NCBI GenBank assembly: GCA_028710655.1
Contig: JAQTTS010000021.1
Location: forward strand, 1 to 15,087
Length of the DNA: 15,087 bases
Direction: 5' to 3'
Source of the DNA: Dehalococcoidales bacterium
GTDB taxonomy: Bacteria; Chloroflexota; Dehalococcoidia; Dehalococcoidales; UBA5760
In this document: in pieces, positions 7,594-14,508 of the stretch
Layout: each line of letters opens with the position of its first letter
How positions within the stretch are numbered: position 1 is the first letter of the stretch
Program-made: the position numbers and the translations under genes
The notes under the pieces: model-generated
Told to the model about the DNA's origin: nothing
Databases searched by the model: none
The model's input: only the letters and a program-made list of their open reading frames with translations

Positions 7594-7606
7594 GCTAGAT
7601 TGATTT
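7592..7606 (+). repeat. 15-bp direct repeat, copy 2 (upstream of thiamine operon)
   Basis: AAGCTAGATTGATTT, identical to 4482-4496. It overlaps the first two bases of the -35 box TTGATA (7605-7610) of the thiamine promoter. Confidence 0.6.
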
Positions 7607-7634
7607 GATAAGGCAAACGGCTTCCTGATAGAAT
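7605..7634 (+). promoter_or_regulatory. Promoter of the thiamine operon
   Basis: TTGATA (7605-7610) and TAGAAT (7629-7634) are 18 bases apart. RNA would start near 7641, about 13 bases before the riboswitch, which is the expected arrangement. Confidence 0.65.
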
Positions 7635-7653
7635 GGGAATAAATTGAATACGT

Positions 7654-7740
7654 ACTAGGGGAGCTGGAAGGCTGAGAGTCCCGGTGAAATCGGGATAACC
7701 CTTATAACCTGATCTCGGTAACGCGAGCGTAGGGAAGTTG
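7654..7740 (+). promoter_or_regulatory. TPP riboswitch (thi box)
   Basis: The conserved core of the thiamine pyrophosphate aptamer is present in order: the entry GGGGAGC (7658-7664), GGCTGAGAG (7670-7678), a short stem CCCGGTGAAATCGGG (7680-7694), ACCTGATC (7707-7714), a stem CTCG-GTAACG-CGAG (7713-7726), and GCGTAGGGAAG (7727-7737). CTGAGA and ACCTGATC pair around the pyrimidine ring, and the last element binds the pyrophosphate side. It precedes a terminator and two thiamine genes, so binding of TPP should stop transcription. Confidence 0.95.
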
Positions 7741-7747
7741 TCTGAAG

Positions 7748-7790
7748 AACCAGAAGACTATTTTCCCCCAGCTTCTGGTTTTTTGTTTTT
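7748..7790 (+). terminator. Riboswitch-controlled terminator
   Basis: A perfect 9-bp stem AACCAGAAG / CTTCTGGTT (7748-7756 and 7772-7780) with a 15-base loop is followed by a T-rich run (7779-7790). It lies 8 bases after the TPP aptamer. The loop segment TTCCC (7763-7767) could pair with GGGAA at the 3' end of the aptamer (7732-7736) as part of an antiterminator when TPP is absent; that pairing is inference. Confidence 0.85.
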
Positions 7791-7815
7791 ACGCAACTTG
7801 AAAGGAGGAGATATT

Positions 7816-8589
7816 ATGGATGAGATAGTTATTTCCCAGGCTATTATCCGGAGTTATTTCAATGAGTTCCTTGAATACATGGATGTAGATGTCGCCATAG
7901 TCGGCGCTGGCCCATCCGGGCTGTCAGCCGCTTATTATCTAGCACGTAGTGGTAAAAAAGTGGTTATTTTCGAGCGCCGACTTAGTGTCGGTGGTGGGAT
8001 GTGGGGAGGGGGTATGATGTTTAATCGCATTGTCGTGCAAAGCGACGCAAAGCACATTCTGGATGAGTTTGGCATCAAGTCAGAAGAATTCCAGCCAGGC
8101 TATTTCGTGGCTAATTCTGTTGAGGCGGTTTCGACTATGTGCAGTAAGGCAATAAAAAGCGGGGCACGTATTTTCAACTTGATAACCGTGGAAGATGTCA
8201 TGATACGGGAAAATAACCGGATTACAGGACTGGTTTTGAATTGGAGCGCAGTCGAACTTGCCAAACTGCACGTTGATCCTCTAACCATCAGGTCGAAATA
8301 TGTTATTGATGCCACCGGACACGACGCCGAGGTATGTAAAATCGTAGTAAGGAAAGTAAATAACAAGCTCAATACAAGCACTGGCGGTATTGATGGCGAA
8401 AAATCTATGTGGGCTGAGGTGGCTGAACGGGAAGTGATGAATCACACGAAAGAAGTCTGTCCGGGACTATTTGTTGCTGGTATGGCGGCTAACGCAGTAT
8501 ATGGACTACCTCGCATGGGACCGATATTCGGCGGCATGTTGCTTTCTGGAAAGCGAGCGGCTGAACTAATATCCAAGGAACTGAGCTAG
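7816..8589 (+). CDS. thi4: Sulfide-dependent thiazole synthase, Thi4 family
   Basis: A protein of 257 residues that makes the thiazole phosphate part of thiamine from NAD, glycine and sulfide. The dinucleotide motif is VGAGPSG (29-35), followed by an acidic strand end (IFERR, 51-55) and the Gly-rich GGGMWGGG (59-66). The C-terminal block with [29 protein letters not shown] is typical. At the position where yeast Thi4 has the sacrificial Cys, this protein has H152 (LHVDP), as in the archaeal catalytic enzymes that use free sulfide and iron. It should therefore turn over many times. The start at ATG 7816 follows AAAGGAGGAG (7801-7810); the frame is open to 7738, but that part is the riboswitch terminator. 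It is the first gene of the TPP-controlled unit. Confidence 0.93.
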   Translation: MDEIVISQAIIRSYFNEFLEYMDVDVAIVGAGPSGLSAAYYLARSGKKVVIFERRLSVGGGMWGGGMMFNRIVVQSDAKHILDEFGIKSEEFQPGYFVANSVEAVSTMCSKAIKSGARIFNLITVEDVMIRENNRITGLVLNWSAVELAKLHVDPLTIRSKYVIDATGHDAEVCKIVVRKVNNKLNTSTGGIDGEKSMWAEVAEREVMNHTKEVCPGLFVAGMAANAVYGLPRMGPIFGGMLLSGKRAAELISKELS

Positions 8590-8611
8590 AATAATAAATA
8601 AGGTGATTGAA

Positions 8612-9202
8612 ATGAATAAGACCAAAGAAGCTGAAGCTATACTGGGAAATCTGGTGATGGCGCTCCATATACTTGAGGATTGTGCGGAATTCAGCGCGCT
8701 CATACCTGAAGTCAGGACCAACATAGCTTACGCCTTAACTAATGCTCAGACACAGCAAGAAGTAGCCGCTTTTCCTGGCCGCATTACCAATGTCCGGGGT
8801 TATCCGCATGTTATCGCTGCTCCGAACTGGGGTGCCTCAGACCACTTGGCGCGGCGTATTATCGAATCCAGAAAATATGATAAAAGCGTTAATGCCATTA
8901 TAAACTTCAAGTTTGAAGAAAAGATACTTCACGTAGTTCAGGAATACTGTCAAAAAGAAGAGCTGCTTCTTGGCTGGCTGGATCGGAGCGAGGAACCATT
9001 GGAAGTATCAAAACGTGACCAGGCTTCCATGCCTTGGAAAGTCGAGCAACTATTCTCAAAATATGGCGCAATGCCCCGTATCTACTATGAGGGGCCAGGT
9101 TGGGGTAAGGAACCTCTTTTTCTTGCCCAAGGAAAAGATGCGGTGGAAGTGGTATCTATAGCAGTTGAAATAGCACGCCAGTACAAGGGATGTCTCCTCT
9201 GA
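8612..9202 (+). CDS. thiN: Stand-alone ThiN-type thiamine phosphate synthase
   Basis: A protein of 196 residues that matches the ThiN domain, which joins the pyrimidine and thiazole halves to give thiamine phosphate and is unrelated to ThiE. In many archaea and in Thermotoga ThiN is fused to ThiD, and in other archaea to a DNA-binding domain (ThiR). Here it stands alone with no HTH or kinase part. R57 (FPGRI) and H78 (SDHLA) are 21 residues apart, the same spacing I recall for the Arg and His reported as essential in an archaeal ThiDN, so an enzyme is more likely than a regulator. ATG 8612 is chosen for AGGTGA (8601-8606); GTG 8603 is an in-frame alternative. It is co-transcribed with thi4 (22-base gap). 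No ThiC or ThiD is in the window. Confidence 0.85.
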   Translation: MNKTKEAEAILGNLVMALHILEDCAEFSALIPEVRTNIAYALTNAQTQQEVAAFPGRITNVRGYPHVIAAPNWGASDHLARRIIESRKYDKSVNAIINFKFEEKILHVVQEYCQKEELLLGWLDRSEEPLEVSKRDQASMPWKVEQLFSKYGAMPRIYYEGPGWGKEPLFLAQGKDAVEVVSIAVEIARQYKGCLL

Positions 9203-9311
9203 ATCCAACAATTTGAGTTAATCGTGACCTGTTCGTAAATATATAAGATAACAATTTGTGGGTTTCCGGTGGCTATATTGCCAAGTCTGCTGCCGTTCTT
9301 ATGTATTCAAT

Positions 9312-9340
9312 TTGACTCACTATTTGTGTAGTGTTAAGAT
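9312..9340 (+). promoter_or_regulatory. Promoter of the ArsR-DsrE-ABC operon with operator in the spacer
   Basis: TTGACT (9312-9317) and TAAGAT (9335-9340) are exactly 17 bases apart. The spacer holds a perfect inverted repeat CACTA-TTTGTG-TAGTG (9318-9333), a good place for an autorepressor of the ArsR family to block RNA polymerase. The preceding part of the gap (9203-9311) shows no gene and no clear terminator for the thiamine operon. Confidence 0.7.
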
Positions 9341-9371
9341 AAAACATATTAGTGACGGCTTATAGAGTAAA

Positions 9372-9740
9372 ATGATAGGTAAGTCTATGACTGCTATTGA
9401 GAAGCAGGCAACCCTATTTAGTGTGCTGGCCGATCCAACTCGGCTTAAGTTACTGAGACTCCTTGCCGAGCAGCAAGAGCCGAATGCTCTCTGTGTGAAC
9501 GCGCTGGCCTATCGTCTGGGGGTAACGCAGTCAGCTGTCTCCCAACACCTAAAAGTGCTAAAAAGTGCCGGTATGGTCAAAGGAGAAAAGCGTGGCTATC
9601 GCGTCCATTACTTTGTGAACAAGGAAGGGTTCAAAAGTGGTCTCGAACTGGTGACAGCAGTACTTGACGTGGATAACATCGTTCAGACGAAAAGTGAAAT
9701 TATGGATGTTAGTCTGGAGCAGGATAAAAAACAGAAATGA
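9372..9740 (+). CDS. ArsR/SmtB-family transcriptional regulator
   Basis: A winged-helix repressor-type protein of 122 residues. The family opening FSVLADPTRLKLLRLL (16-31) and the recognition region LGVTQSAVSQHLKVLKSAGMV (49-69) are clear, followed by the wing KRGYRVHYFV. Where metal-sensing ArsR proteins have ELCVCDL, this one has ALCVNAL with a single Cys (C41), so the usual arsenic/metal Cys pair is missing. The signal it senses is unknown; a thiol/sulfur or redox cue is possible given the DsrE neighbour. Start: ATG 9372 has only a weak GAG upstream, whereas ATG 9387 has AGGT 6 bases before it and gives MTAIEKQATLF, so the shorter form (117 residues) is quite likely. It likely controls its own operon through the inverted repeat at 9318-9333. 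Confidence 0.9.
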   Translation: MIGKSMTAIEKQATLFSVLADPTRLKLLRLLAEQQEPNALCVNALAYRLGVTQSAVSQHLKVLKSAGMVKGEKRGYRVHYFVNKEGFKSGLELVTAVLDVDNIVQTKSEIMDVSLEQDKKQK

Positions 9741-9756
9741 GATTTGAGGAGGTATC

Positions 9757-10110
9757 ATGAAGACGCTTCTAGTATTAAACCGGAATCCCTACGATGGGAC
9801 AGATGTAACCTGGAATGCACTTAGACTTGGAGAAAAATTACTTGACCGCGGTACGGAACTGAGAATATTCCTGATGAATGATTCCATTGACCTGGCTAAA
9901 GAAGGAGTCCCACATCCGGAGGGATATTTCAATCTGACCGAGATTCTCCAGGGATTAATGGTAAAAGGAGTTCCGGTGAAGGTCTGCGGTACCTGCCTGG
10001 TACGTTGTGGAATTCACAAAAATAAGCCTCTGATTAGCGGGGCGATTGAGGCAAAGATGCCTGAATTGGCGGAATGGATTATTGAGTCTGATAAGGTTAT
10101 TTCGTTTTGA
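9757..10110 (+). CDS. DsrE/DsrF-like family protein
   Basis: A small cytoplasmic protein of 117 residues with the DsrE-like alpha/beta fold: an N-terminal strand MKTLLVLNRNPY, alternating helices and strands, and a Cys-rich segment after residue 70. C77-x2-C80-x3-C84 (VCGTCLVRCG) is where sulfur-relay members carry their active Cys; three Cys in this loop suggest a thiol-exchange or persulfide role, though many YchN-like members are only annotated as DsrE family. It has a strong GAGGAGG (about 9745-9751) before the start. The stop overlaps the ABC ATPase start (TTGA), so the proteins are probably made in similar amounts. No dissimilatory sulfite reductase genes are nearby, so a role in sulfur oxidation is not supported. 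Confidence 0.85.
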   Translation: MKTLLVLNRNPYDGTDVTWNALRLGEKLLDRGTELRIFLMNDSIDLAKEGVPHPEGYFNLTEILQGLMVKGVPVKVCGTCLVRCGIHKNKPLISGAIEAKMPELAEWIIESDKVISF

Positions 10111-11114
10111 AAGAGTGGAAAGTGCCTGACAAAACAGATAGCGACATTATTATTCGGGTAGCAGGACTCACCAAGCGCTATGGCGATGTCCTTGCTGTAA
10201 ACGATGTGAGTTTCCAGCTTAGCAAGGGTGAACTGTTCGGTTTTCTCGGTCCTAACGGTGCCGGAAAGACCACTACCATCAACATGCTTACTGGCTTGGC
10301 CAGATTGGACGCGGGCACGATTGACATCAGTGGGATAGACTGCACCCGTAACCCTAAAGCAGCCCAGCACCTGATAGGCATAGTCCCCGATGAGAGCAAT
10401 CTCTATCCCGAACTGACCGGCTTCGAGAACCTTTCCTTCTGTGCGGCGCTCTACGGGATACGAAAGAATGAGCGCCAGAAGCGGGCGAGGGAGTTACTAG
10501 AAACCTTCGGCCTTACTGATGCCGCCAACCGTAAGTTCGCCGGCTATTCCAAGGGGATGAAACGCAAGCTTACCTTTGCTGCCGGTATCATCCACCAGCC
10601 ACCAATACTATTTCTCGACGAGCCTACCACAGGTATTGACGTTGCCAGCGCCCGTCAGGTGCGGCAGATAATAGCTAATCTCCACCGCAAGGGAACGACT
10701 GTCTTTCTCACCACGCACTACATTGAGGAAGCCGAGCGGCTTTGTGAGCGGATTGCATTCATCGTAAACGGACGGATTGTCCGGACCGATCGTATAGCAG
10801 ACCTTTTACAACCCGTTAAAGGTAAAAATGTACTTATTCTTTCTGTCTCGGATTCAAACAGCCTACCCGGAGAAATGACCTCGTCTTTTCCACAATACCA
10901 TTTTCAATCTACTCCCGGTCAGATGCGAGTTGAATCGACGGAACCAGCCAATGTCGGCCCCCTGGTTCGGTTCCTAGAAGAACGAGGAATTCAGGTGACC
11001 GAAGCACGTCGGCATCTACCATCACTCGAGGATATTTTCGTCCAGATTACCGGAATTGAAGCGGGATTGATGAAGAAAGAGAAGGAAAAGGCGGGGGGTG
11101 GGGGGAACCAATGA
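10107..11114 (+). CDS. ABC transporter ATP-binding protein (drug/ABC-2 export type)
   Basis: A cytoplasmic ATPase of 335 residues that powers the following permease. Motifs in order: Walker A GPNGAGKTT (48-56), Q-loop region GIVPDESNLY (91-100) with D95 where Gln is usual, signature YSKGMKRK (147-154, a variant of LSGGQ common in ABC-2 exporters), Walker B ILFLDEP (167-173) and the switch His in LTTH (H204). About 90 C-terminal residues form the extra domain seen in DrrA-like proteins. The TTG start overlaps the DsrE stop and has AAGGT 9 bases upstream; GTG 10122 is an alternative giving a protein 5 residues shorter. The extreme C-terminus (KEKEKAGGGGNQ) is encoded by the G-rich tract before the permease. 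The substrate cannot be predicted. Confidence 0.92.
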   Translation: MKEWKVPDKTDSDIIIRVAGLTKRYGDVLAVNDVSFQLSKGELFGFLGPNGAGKTTTINMLTGLARLDAGTIDISGIDCTRNPKAAQHLIGIVPDESNLYPELTGFENLSFCAALYGIRKNERQKRARELLETFGLTDAANRKFAGYSKGMKRKLTFAAGIIHQPPILFLDEPTTGIDVASARQVRQIIANLHRKGTTVFLTTHYIEEAERLCERIAFIVNGRIVRTDRIADLLQPVKGKNVLILSVSDSNSLPGEMTSSFPQYHFQSTPGQMRVESTEPANVGPLVRFLEERGIQVTEARRHLPSLEDIFVQITGIEAGLMKKEKEKAGGGGNQ

Positions 11115-11848
11115 AACACTGGATTGCCTTCTGGAACATCCTCGCCAAGGATATGCGGTCATATTACCTCAAGCCACCCAACATTAGTTGGGGCATTATC
11201 TTCCCACTGGCTTGGACGGGTATGTTTTTCATCAGATCCGGTAGTGGACTGGAAAGCATCCTGACGCTTCTACCGGGTGTCATGACCATCTCCATCCTCT
11301 TCGGAACCACCTCGATGCTGGCGGTGACCATCACTTTCGAGAGGCGAGGCCGTTCTTTTGAGAGATTACTCTTGGCTCCAATCTCGCTGGAACTGCTCAT
11401 GCTAGCCAAGACCTCTGGGGCAATCCTCTTCGGGATAGTCAACGCCTTCGTGCCTGTTGTTATCGCCGCGTTTCTAGCAGACCTATCTGGCATTGCATGG
11501 TCTCTGATCATACCGGCTATCATTCTCATCGCTATCGTATCGACCTTCCTTGGACTTCTCATTGCAGTCTCGGTAAGCGAGGTCTTCGAGGCTCAGACTT
11601 TTTCTAACTTTTTCCGTTTTCCGATGATCTTTCTTTGTGGACTATTCTTTCCCATCATGTCATTGCCCGTATTTATCCGCTGGCTTTCTTATGTATTACC
11701 TATAACTTACGGCGTCGACATTCTCCATGGGGCGGCTAACGGTGAGCATATCATGTCTTTCACACTTGACTTCCTTGTGCTTGGTGCATTCTGCATCGTT
11801 CTGTTTGCTTTGAGCCTGCGTAACGTCAAGCGGAAATGGATTCTTTGA
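11111..11848 (+). CDS. ABC-2 type transporter permease
   Basis: An inner-membrane protein of 245 residues with about six hydrophobic helices (near 24-41, 48-72, 98-122, 130-154, 167-186, 218-236), the usual count for an ABC-2 permease. ITFERRGRSFERLLLAP (74-90) is the conserved cytoplasmic loop that contacts the ATPase, and FRFPMIFLCGLFFPIMSLP (168-186) is the typical ABC-2 C-terminal signature. It overlaps the ATPase gene by ATGA and should work with it as a dimeric exporter. The family exports drugs, lipids or polysaccharides; genes with ArsR and DsrE do not point to a substrate. The 81 bases after the stop contain no clear terminator before the next promoter. Confidence 0.9.
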   Translation: MKHWIAFWNILAKDMRSYYLKPPNISWGIIFPLAWTGMFFIRSGSGLESILTLLPGVMTISILFGTTSMLAVTITFERRGRSFERLLLAPISLELLMLAKTSGAILFGIVNAFVPVVIAAFLADLSGIAWSLIIPAIILIAIVSTFLGLLIAVSVSEVFEAQTFSNFFRFPMIFLCGLFFPIMSLPVFIRWLSYVLPITYGVDILHGAANGEHIMSFTLDFLVLGAFCIVLFALSLRNVKRKWIL

Positions 11849-11929
11849 TCAACAATCCTCTTAATCCAAGACACGAAAGCGGTTTACCCTGGTTATCAAA
11901 ACACTAGCCCTCATTTCCTGACACACTTC

Positions 11930-11959
11930 TTGACAATGAGACAACATCTACAGTATTAT
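11930..11959 (+). promoter_or_regulatory. Promoter of the perR-rubrerythrin-catalase operon
   Basis: A perfect TTGACA (11930-11935) and TATTAT (11954-11959) are separated by 18 bases. Transcription would start near 11966, inside the palindrome that follows, leaving a leader of only about 23 bases before the start codon. Confidence 0.7.
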
Positions 11960-11962
11960 ATC

Positions 11963-11986
11963 TAGTATTAGGAACTGATACTAATA
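11963..11986 (+). promoter_or_regulatory. Fur/PerR-like operator overlapping the transcription start
   Basis: Two overlapping perfect inverted repeats share this site: TAGTAT / ATACTA (11963-11968, 11978-11983) and TATTAG / CTAATA (11966-11971, 11981-11986). A further AGTATTA lies just upstream at 11952-11958 as a direct repeat. AT-rich overlapping half-sites are typical of Fur-superfamily boxes. The site covers the probable start point and ends 2 bases before the perR ATG, so binding should block transcription; autoregulation is inferred. Confidence 0.65.
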
Positions 11987-11988
11987 AT

Positions 11989-12399
11989 ATGCGAAGAGAA
12001 ACAAAACAGAGAGAAGCAATCCTAAGGGTTCTGAGAAATACCAGAGCCCACCCCACAGCTGATTGGATATATGAAGAGGTAAAAAAAGAGATACCCAATA
12101 TCAGTAAGGGAACGGTTTATCGAAATCTTCAGGTATTGCAAGAAGGTGGAATCGTCACAGAACTTAACCTCAATGGTACCTTGAGTAGATTTGAGGCTAA
12201 GCAGGATAGTCACTACCACTTCAGATGCGAGCAATGCGGACGGGTTTTTGATCTGGACGAGCCGGTAAACAATGAACTTGATGAGAGAGTGGCCAGGAGA
12301 ACTGGCTTTAAGGTATCACACCATCAACTGGAATTTCGCGGTTTGTGTAAAGACTGCCAGCAATTATCACAAAATAGAAAAAGGAGGGATGATGAATGA
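11989..12399 (+). CDS. perR: PerR-like peroxide-responsive regulator, Fur family
   Basis: A Fur-superfamily DNA-binding metalloprotein of 136 residues. The winged helix ends in NISKGTVYRNLQVLQEGGIV (37-56). Structural zinc Cys pairs are C80-x2-C83 and C120-x2-C123. By alignment from memory with Bacillus subtilis PerR, the regulatory metal ligands H37, D85, H91, H93 and D104 correspond here to H21, E69, H75, H77 and D88. The Asp at the last place is the PerR hallmark, while Glu at the D85 place is Fur-like. GFKVSHHQLEFRGLC (106-120) is close to PerR. The N-terminus is about 16 residues shorter than Bacillus PerR; no upstream start exists in frame. No Shine-Dalgarno precedes ATG 11989. Its stop overlaps the rubrerythrin start, and the downstream enzymes support a peroxide role. 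Confidence 0.85.
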   Translation: MRRETKQREAILRVLRNTRAHPTADWIYEEVKKEIPNISKGTVYRNLQVLQEGGIVTELNLNGTLSRFEAKQDSHYHFRCEQCGRVFDLDEPVNNELDERVARRTGFKVSHHQLEFRGLCKDCQQLSQNRKRRDDE

Positions 12400-12974
12400 G
12401 CAAGGCAGTTAAAGGTACCCAGACGGAAAAGAACCTGTTAAAGGCATTTGCCGGAGAATCACAAGCAAGGAATCGCTACACCTTCTTTGCCAGCGTTGCC
12501 CGTAAGGAAGGCTACGAGCAGATAGCCAATATCTTCATGGAAACCGCGGGGAATGAAAAGGAACACGCCGAGATTTTCTTCAAATACCTGGAGGGTAGTG
12601 ACGTGGAAATCACAGCTGCCTACCCGGCGGGGATTATCGGAGATACGAAGGCGAATCTCGAAGCCGCGGCCGACGGTGAAAAGATGGAATGGAGCGATAT
12701 CTACGCTAACTTCGAAAAAACCGCCCGGAAAGAAGGCTTCGCTGAGGTAGCGACTTCATTCAAAGAGATCGCCGAAGTAGAAGAATCCCACGAAGGGCGC
12801 TACCGAAAGCTGGCGAAAAACATAGCCAACGGCGAGGTCTTTAAGAAGAAAACTTCCGTGAAATGGCACTGCACAAACTGCGGTTATATTCACGAAGGTC
12901 CGGAAGCACCAAAAGAATGCCCGGCCTGTAAACATGCCCAGGCATACTACGAGTTGCTGGCTGAAAATTATTAA
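12396..12974 (+). CDS. rbr: Rubrerythrin
   Basis: A cytoplasmic non-haem di-iron peroxidase of 192 residues that reduces hydrogen peroxide to water with electrons from a rubredoxin or NAD(P)H oxidoreductase. The N-terminal four-helix part carries E21 (AGESQARN), E54-x2-H57 (NEKEH), E95/E98 and E129-x2-H132 (EESH) as iron ligands. The C-terminal rubredoxin domain has C159-x2-C162 (CTNCGYIHEG) and C175-x2-C178 (CPACKH). Length and domain order are those of classical rubrerythrin. It overlaps perR by ATGA and has AAGGAGGG (12381-12388) inside the perR end, so it is translationally coupled to its regulator. It is a standard anaerobe defence enzyme. Confidence 0.96.
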   Translation: MSKAVKGTQTEKNLLKAFAGESQARNRYTFFASVARKEGYEQIANIFMETAGNEKEHAEIFFKYLEGSDVEITAAYPAGIIGDTKANLEAAADGEKMEWSDIYANFEKTARKEGFAEVATSFKEIAEVEESHEGRYRKLAKNIANGEVFKKKTSVKWHCTNCGYIHEGPEAPKECPACKHAQAYYELLAENY

Positions 12975-13016
12975 CGATAAGCGATAGATAATAAAAAATA
13001 ACCAAAGGAGGATGAA

Positions 13017-14489
13017 ATGCCTAAAAAGGGTGAATCGAAGAAGAAACTAACCACCGCTGCTGGCGCTCCAGTCGTAGACAACCAGAATACGATGACAGCC
13101 GGTCCGCGAGGTCCGGCGTTATTACAGGATGTCTGGTTCCTCGAAAAACTAGGCCATTTCGACCGTGAGGTTATCCCAGAGCGGCGCATGCACGCTAAAG
13201 GTTCCGGCGCTTTCGGGACATTTACAGTCACCCACAACGTTACCCGCTATACCAAAGCTAAAATCTTTTCAGAGGTGGGTAAGAAGACTGACCTCTTCAT
13301 TCGCTTTTCCACCGTGGCAGGGGAACGAGGCGCTGCCGATGCCGAACGTGATATTCGTGGCTTCGCCATCAAGTTCTATACTGAAGAGGGTAACTGGGAT
13401 CTGGTCGGGAACAATACGCCCGTATTCTTCTTGCGCGACCCGCTCAAGTTTCCTGACCTAAATCATGCTGTCAAACGTGACCCGCGAACCAATATGAGAA
13501 GTGCCAAAAACAATTGGGATTTCTGGACCTCGCTTCCAGAAGCGCTGCACCAAGTGACCATTGTTATGAGCGACCGCGGTATTCCTTATTCTTACCGCCA
13601 TATGCACGGATTCGGCAGCCACACCTTCAGCCTCATCAATGCTAAAAACGAAAGGTTCTGGGTCAAGTTCCATCTGAAAACACAGCAGGGTATTCGTAAC
13701 CTGACTGATGAAGAAGCTGCAGCAATTGTTGGTAAGGACCGCGAAAGCAACCAGCGCGACCTGTATGAAAGCATAGAAAAGGGCGATTATCCCCGCTGGA
13801 CTATGTATTTCCAGATTATGCCGGAAAAAGATGCTGCCAAGATGCCTTATAATCCCTTTGACCTGACTAAGGTCTGGTATCACAAGGATTATCCCCTGAT
13901 TGAGGTAGGTGTACTTGAACTGAACCGCAACCCCGAAAACTACTTTGCTGACGTTGAGCAGGCCGCTTTTAATCCGGCTAACATCGTGCCGGGTATTGGG
14001 TTCTCGCCTGATAAGATGCTGCAGGGCAGGCTTTTCTCCTACGGTGACGCACAACGTTATCGTCTGGGAGTAAATCATCATTTAATCCCGGTTAACGCGC
14101 CCCGATGCCCCGTTAATAGTTTTCATCGGGATGGCCTGATGAGGGTTGACGGTAACCAGGGGAGTACTCCTGGTTACGAACCCAACAGTTATGGGAATTG
14201 GCAGGAGCAGCCGGATTTTGCCGAGCCGCCACTCGAGTTAGAAGGTGCTGCCGACCGCTGGAATTTCCGGGAAGATGATGATGACTACTACACTCAGCCG
14301 GGGAAGCTCTTCCGCCTGATGAAGCCAGAGCAACAAAAAGTCCTTTTTGAGAACACCGCTCGCGCTATAGCCGATGCTCCGAAGGAAGTCAAAATCAGAC
14401 ATATCGGTAACTGCCTTAAGGCTGACAAAGCCTATGGTAAGGGTGTCGCTGATGCTCTGGGCATCAAACTCAGCGAAGTCCCAAAATAA
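13017..14489 (+). CDS. katA: Monofunctional haem catalase (small-subunit, clade 3 type)
   Basis: A cytoplasmic enzyme of 490 residues that splits hydrogen peroxide into water and oxygen. The catalytic His is H59 ([12 protein letters not shown]), the distal Asn is N132 ([10 protein letters not shown]), and the haem-binding Tyr is Y342 ([14 protein letters not shown]). The His-Asn and His-Tyr spacings (73 and 283) equal those of human catalase (H75, N148, Y358). Length fits the small-subunit type with haem b; there is no signal peptide. AAAGGAGG (about 13005-13012) gives a strong ribosome site. The 42-base gap after rubrerythrin has no terminator, so it is probably the third gene of the perR operon. 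Together, rubrerythrin should handle low peroxide and catalase high peroxide. Confidence 0.97.
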   Translation: MPKKGESKKKLTTAAGAPVVDNQNTMTAGPRGPALLQDVWFLEKLGHFDREVIPERRMHAKGSGAFGTFTVTHNVTRYTKAKIFSEVGKKTDLFIRFSTVAGERGAADAERDIRGFAIKFYTEEGNWDLVGNNTPVFFLRDPLKFPDLNHAVKRDPRTNMRSAKNNWDFWTSLPEALHQVTIVMSDRGIPYSYRHMHGFGSHTFSLINAKNERFWVKFHLKTQQGIRNLTDEEAAAIVGKDRESNQRDLYESIEKGDYPRWTMYFQIMPEKDAAKMPYNPFDLTKVWYHKDYPLIEVGVLELNRNPENYFADVEQAAFNPANIVPGIGFSPDKMLQGRLFSYGDAQRYRLGVNHHLIPVNAPRCPVNSFHRDGLMRVDGNQGSTPGYEPNSYGNWQEQPDFAEPPLELEGAADRWNFREDDDDYYTQPGKLFRLMKPEQQKVLFENTARAIADAPKEVKIRHIGNCLKADKAYGKGVADALGIKLSEVPK

Positions 14490-14508
14490 CATTAGTAAAT
14501 TAGCCGTC

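Noticed and set aside
7397..7600. yybP-ykoY manganese riboswitch upstream of mntP
   Set aside because: I read the minus strand for the conserved core and did not find it; only a simple inverted repeat GAACGAA / TTCGTTC (7476-7496) is there.
7738..7815. Upstream extension of thi4 into the leader
   Set aside because: These bases are the end of the TPP aptamer and the terminator; the family sequence and a strong ribosome site place the start at 7816.
13458..14081. Long antisense frame of 207 codons within the catalase gene
   Set aside because: It is a shadow of a very well conserved gene; nothing supports expression.
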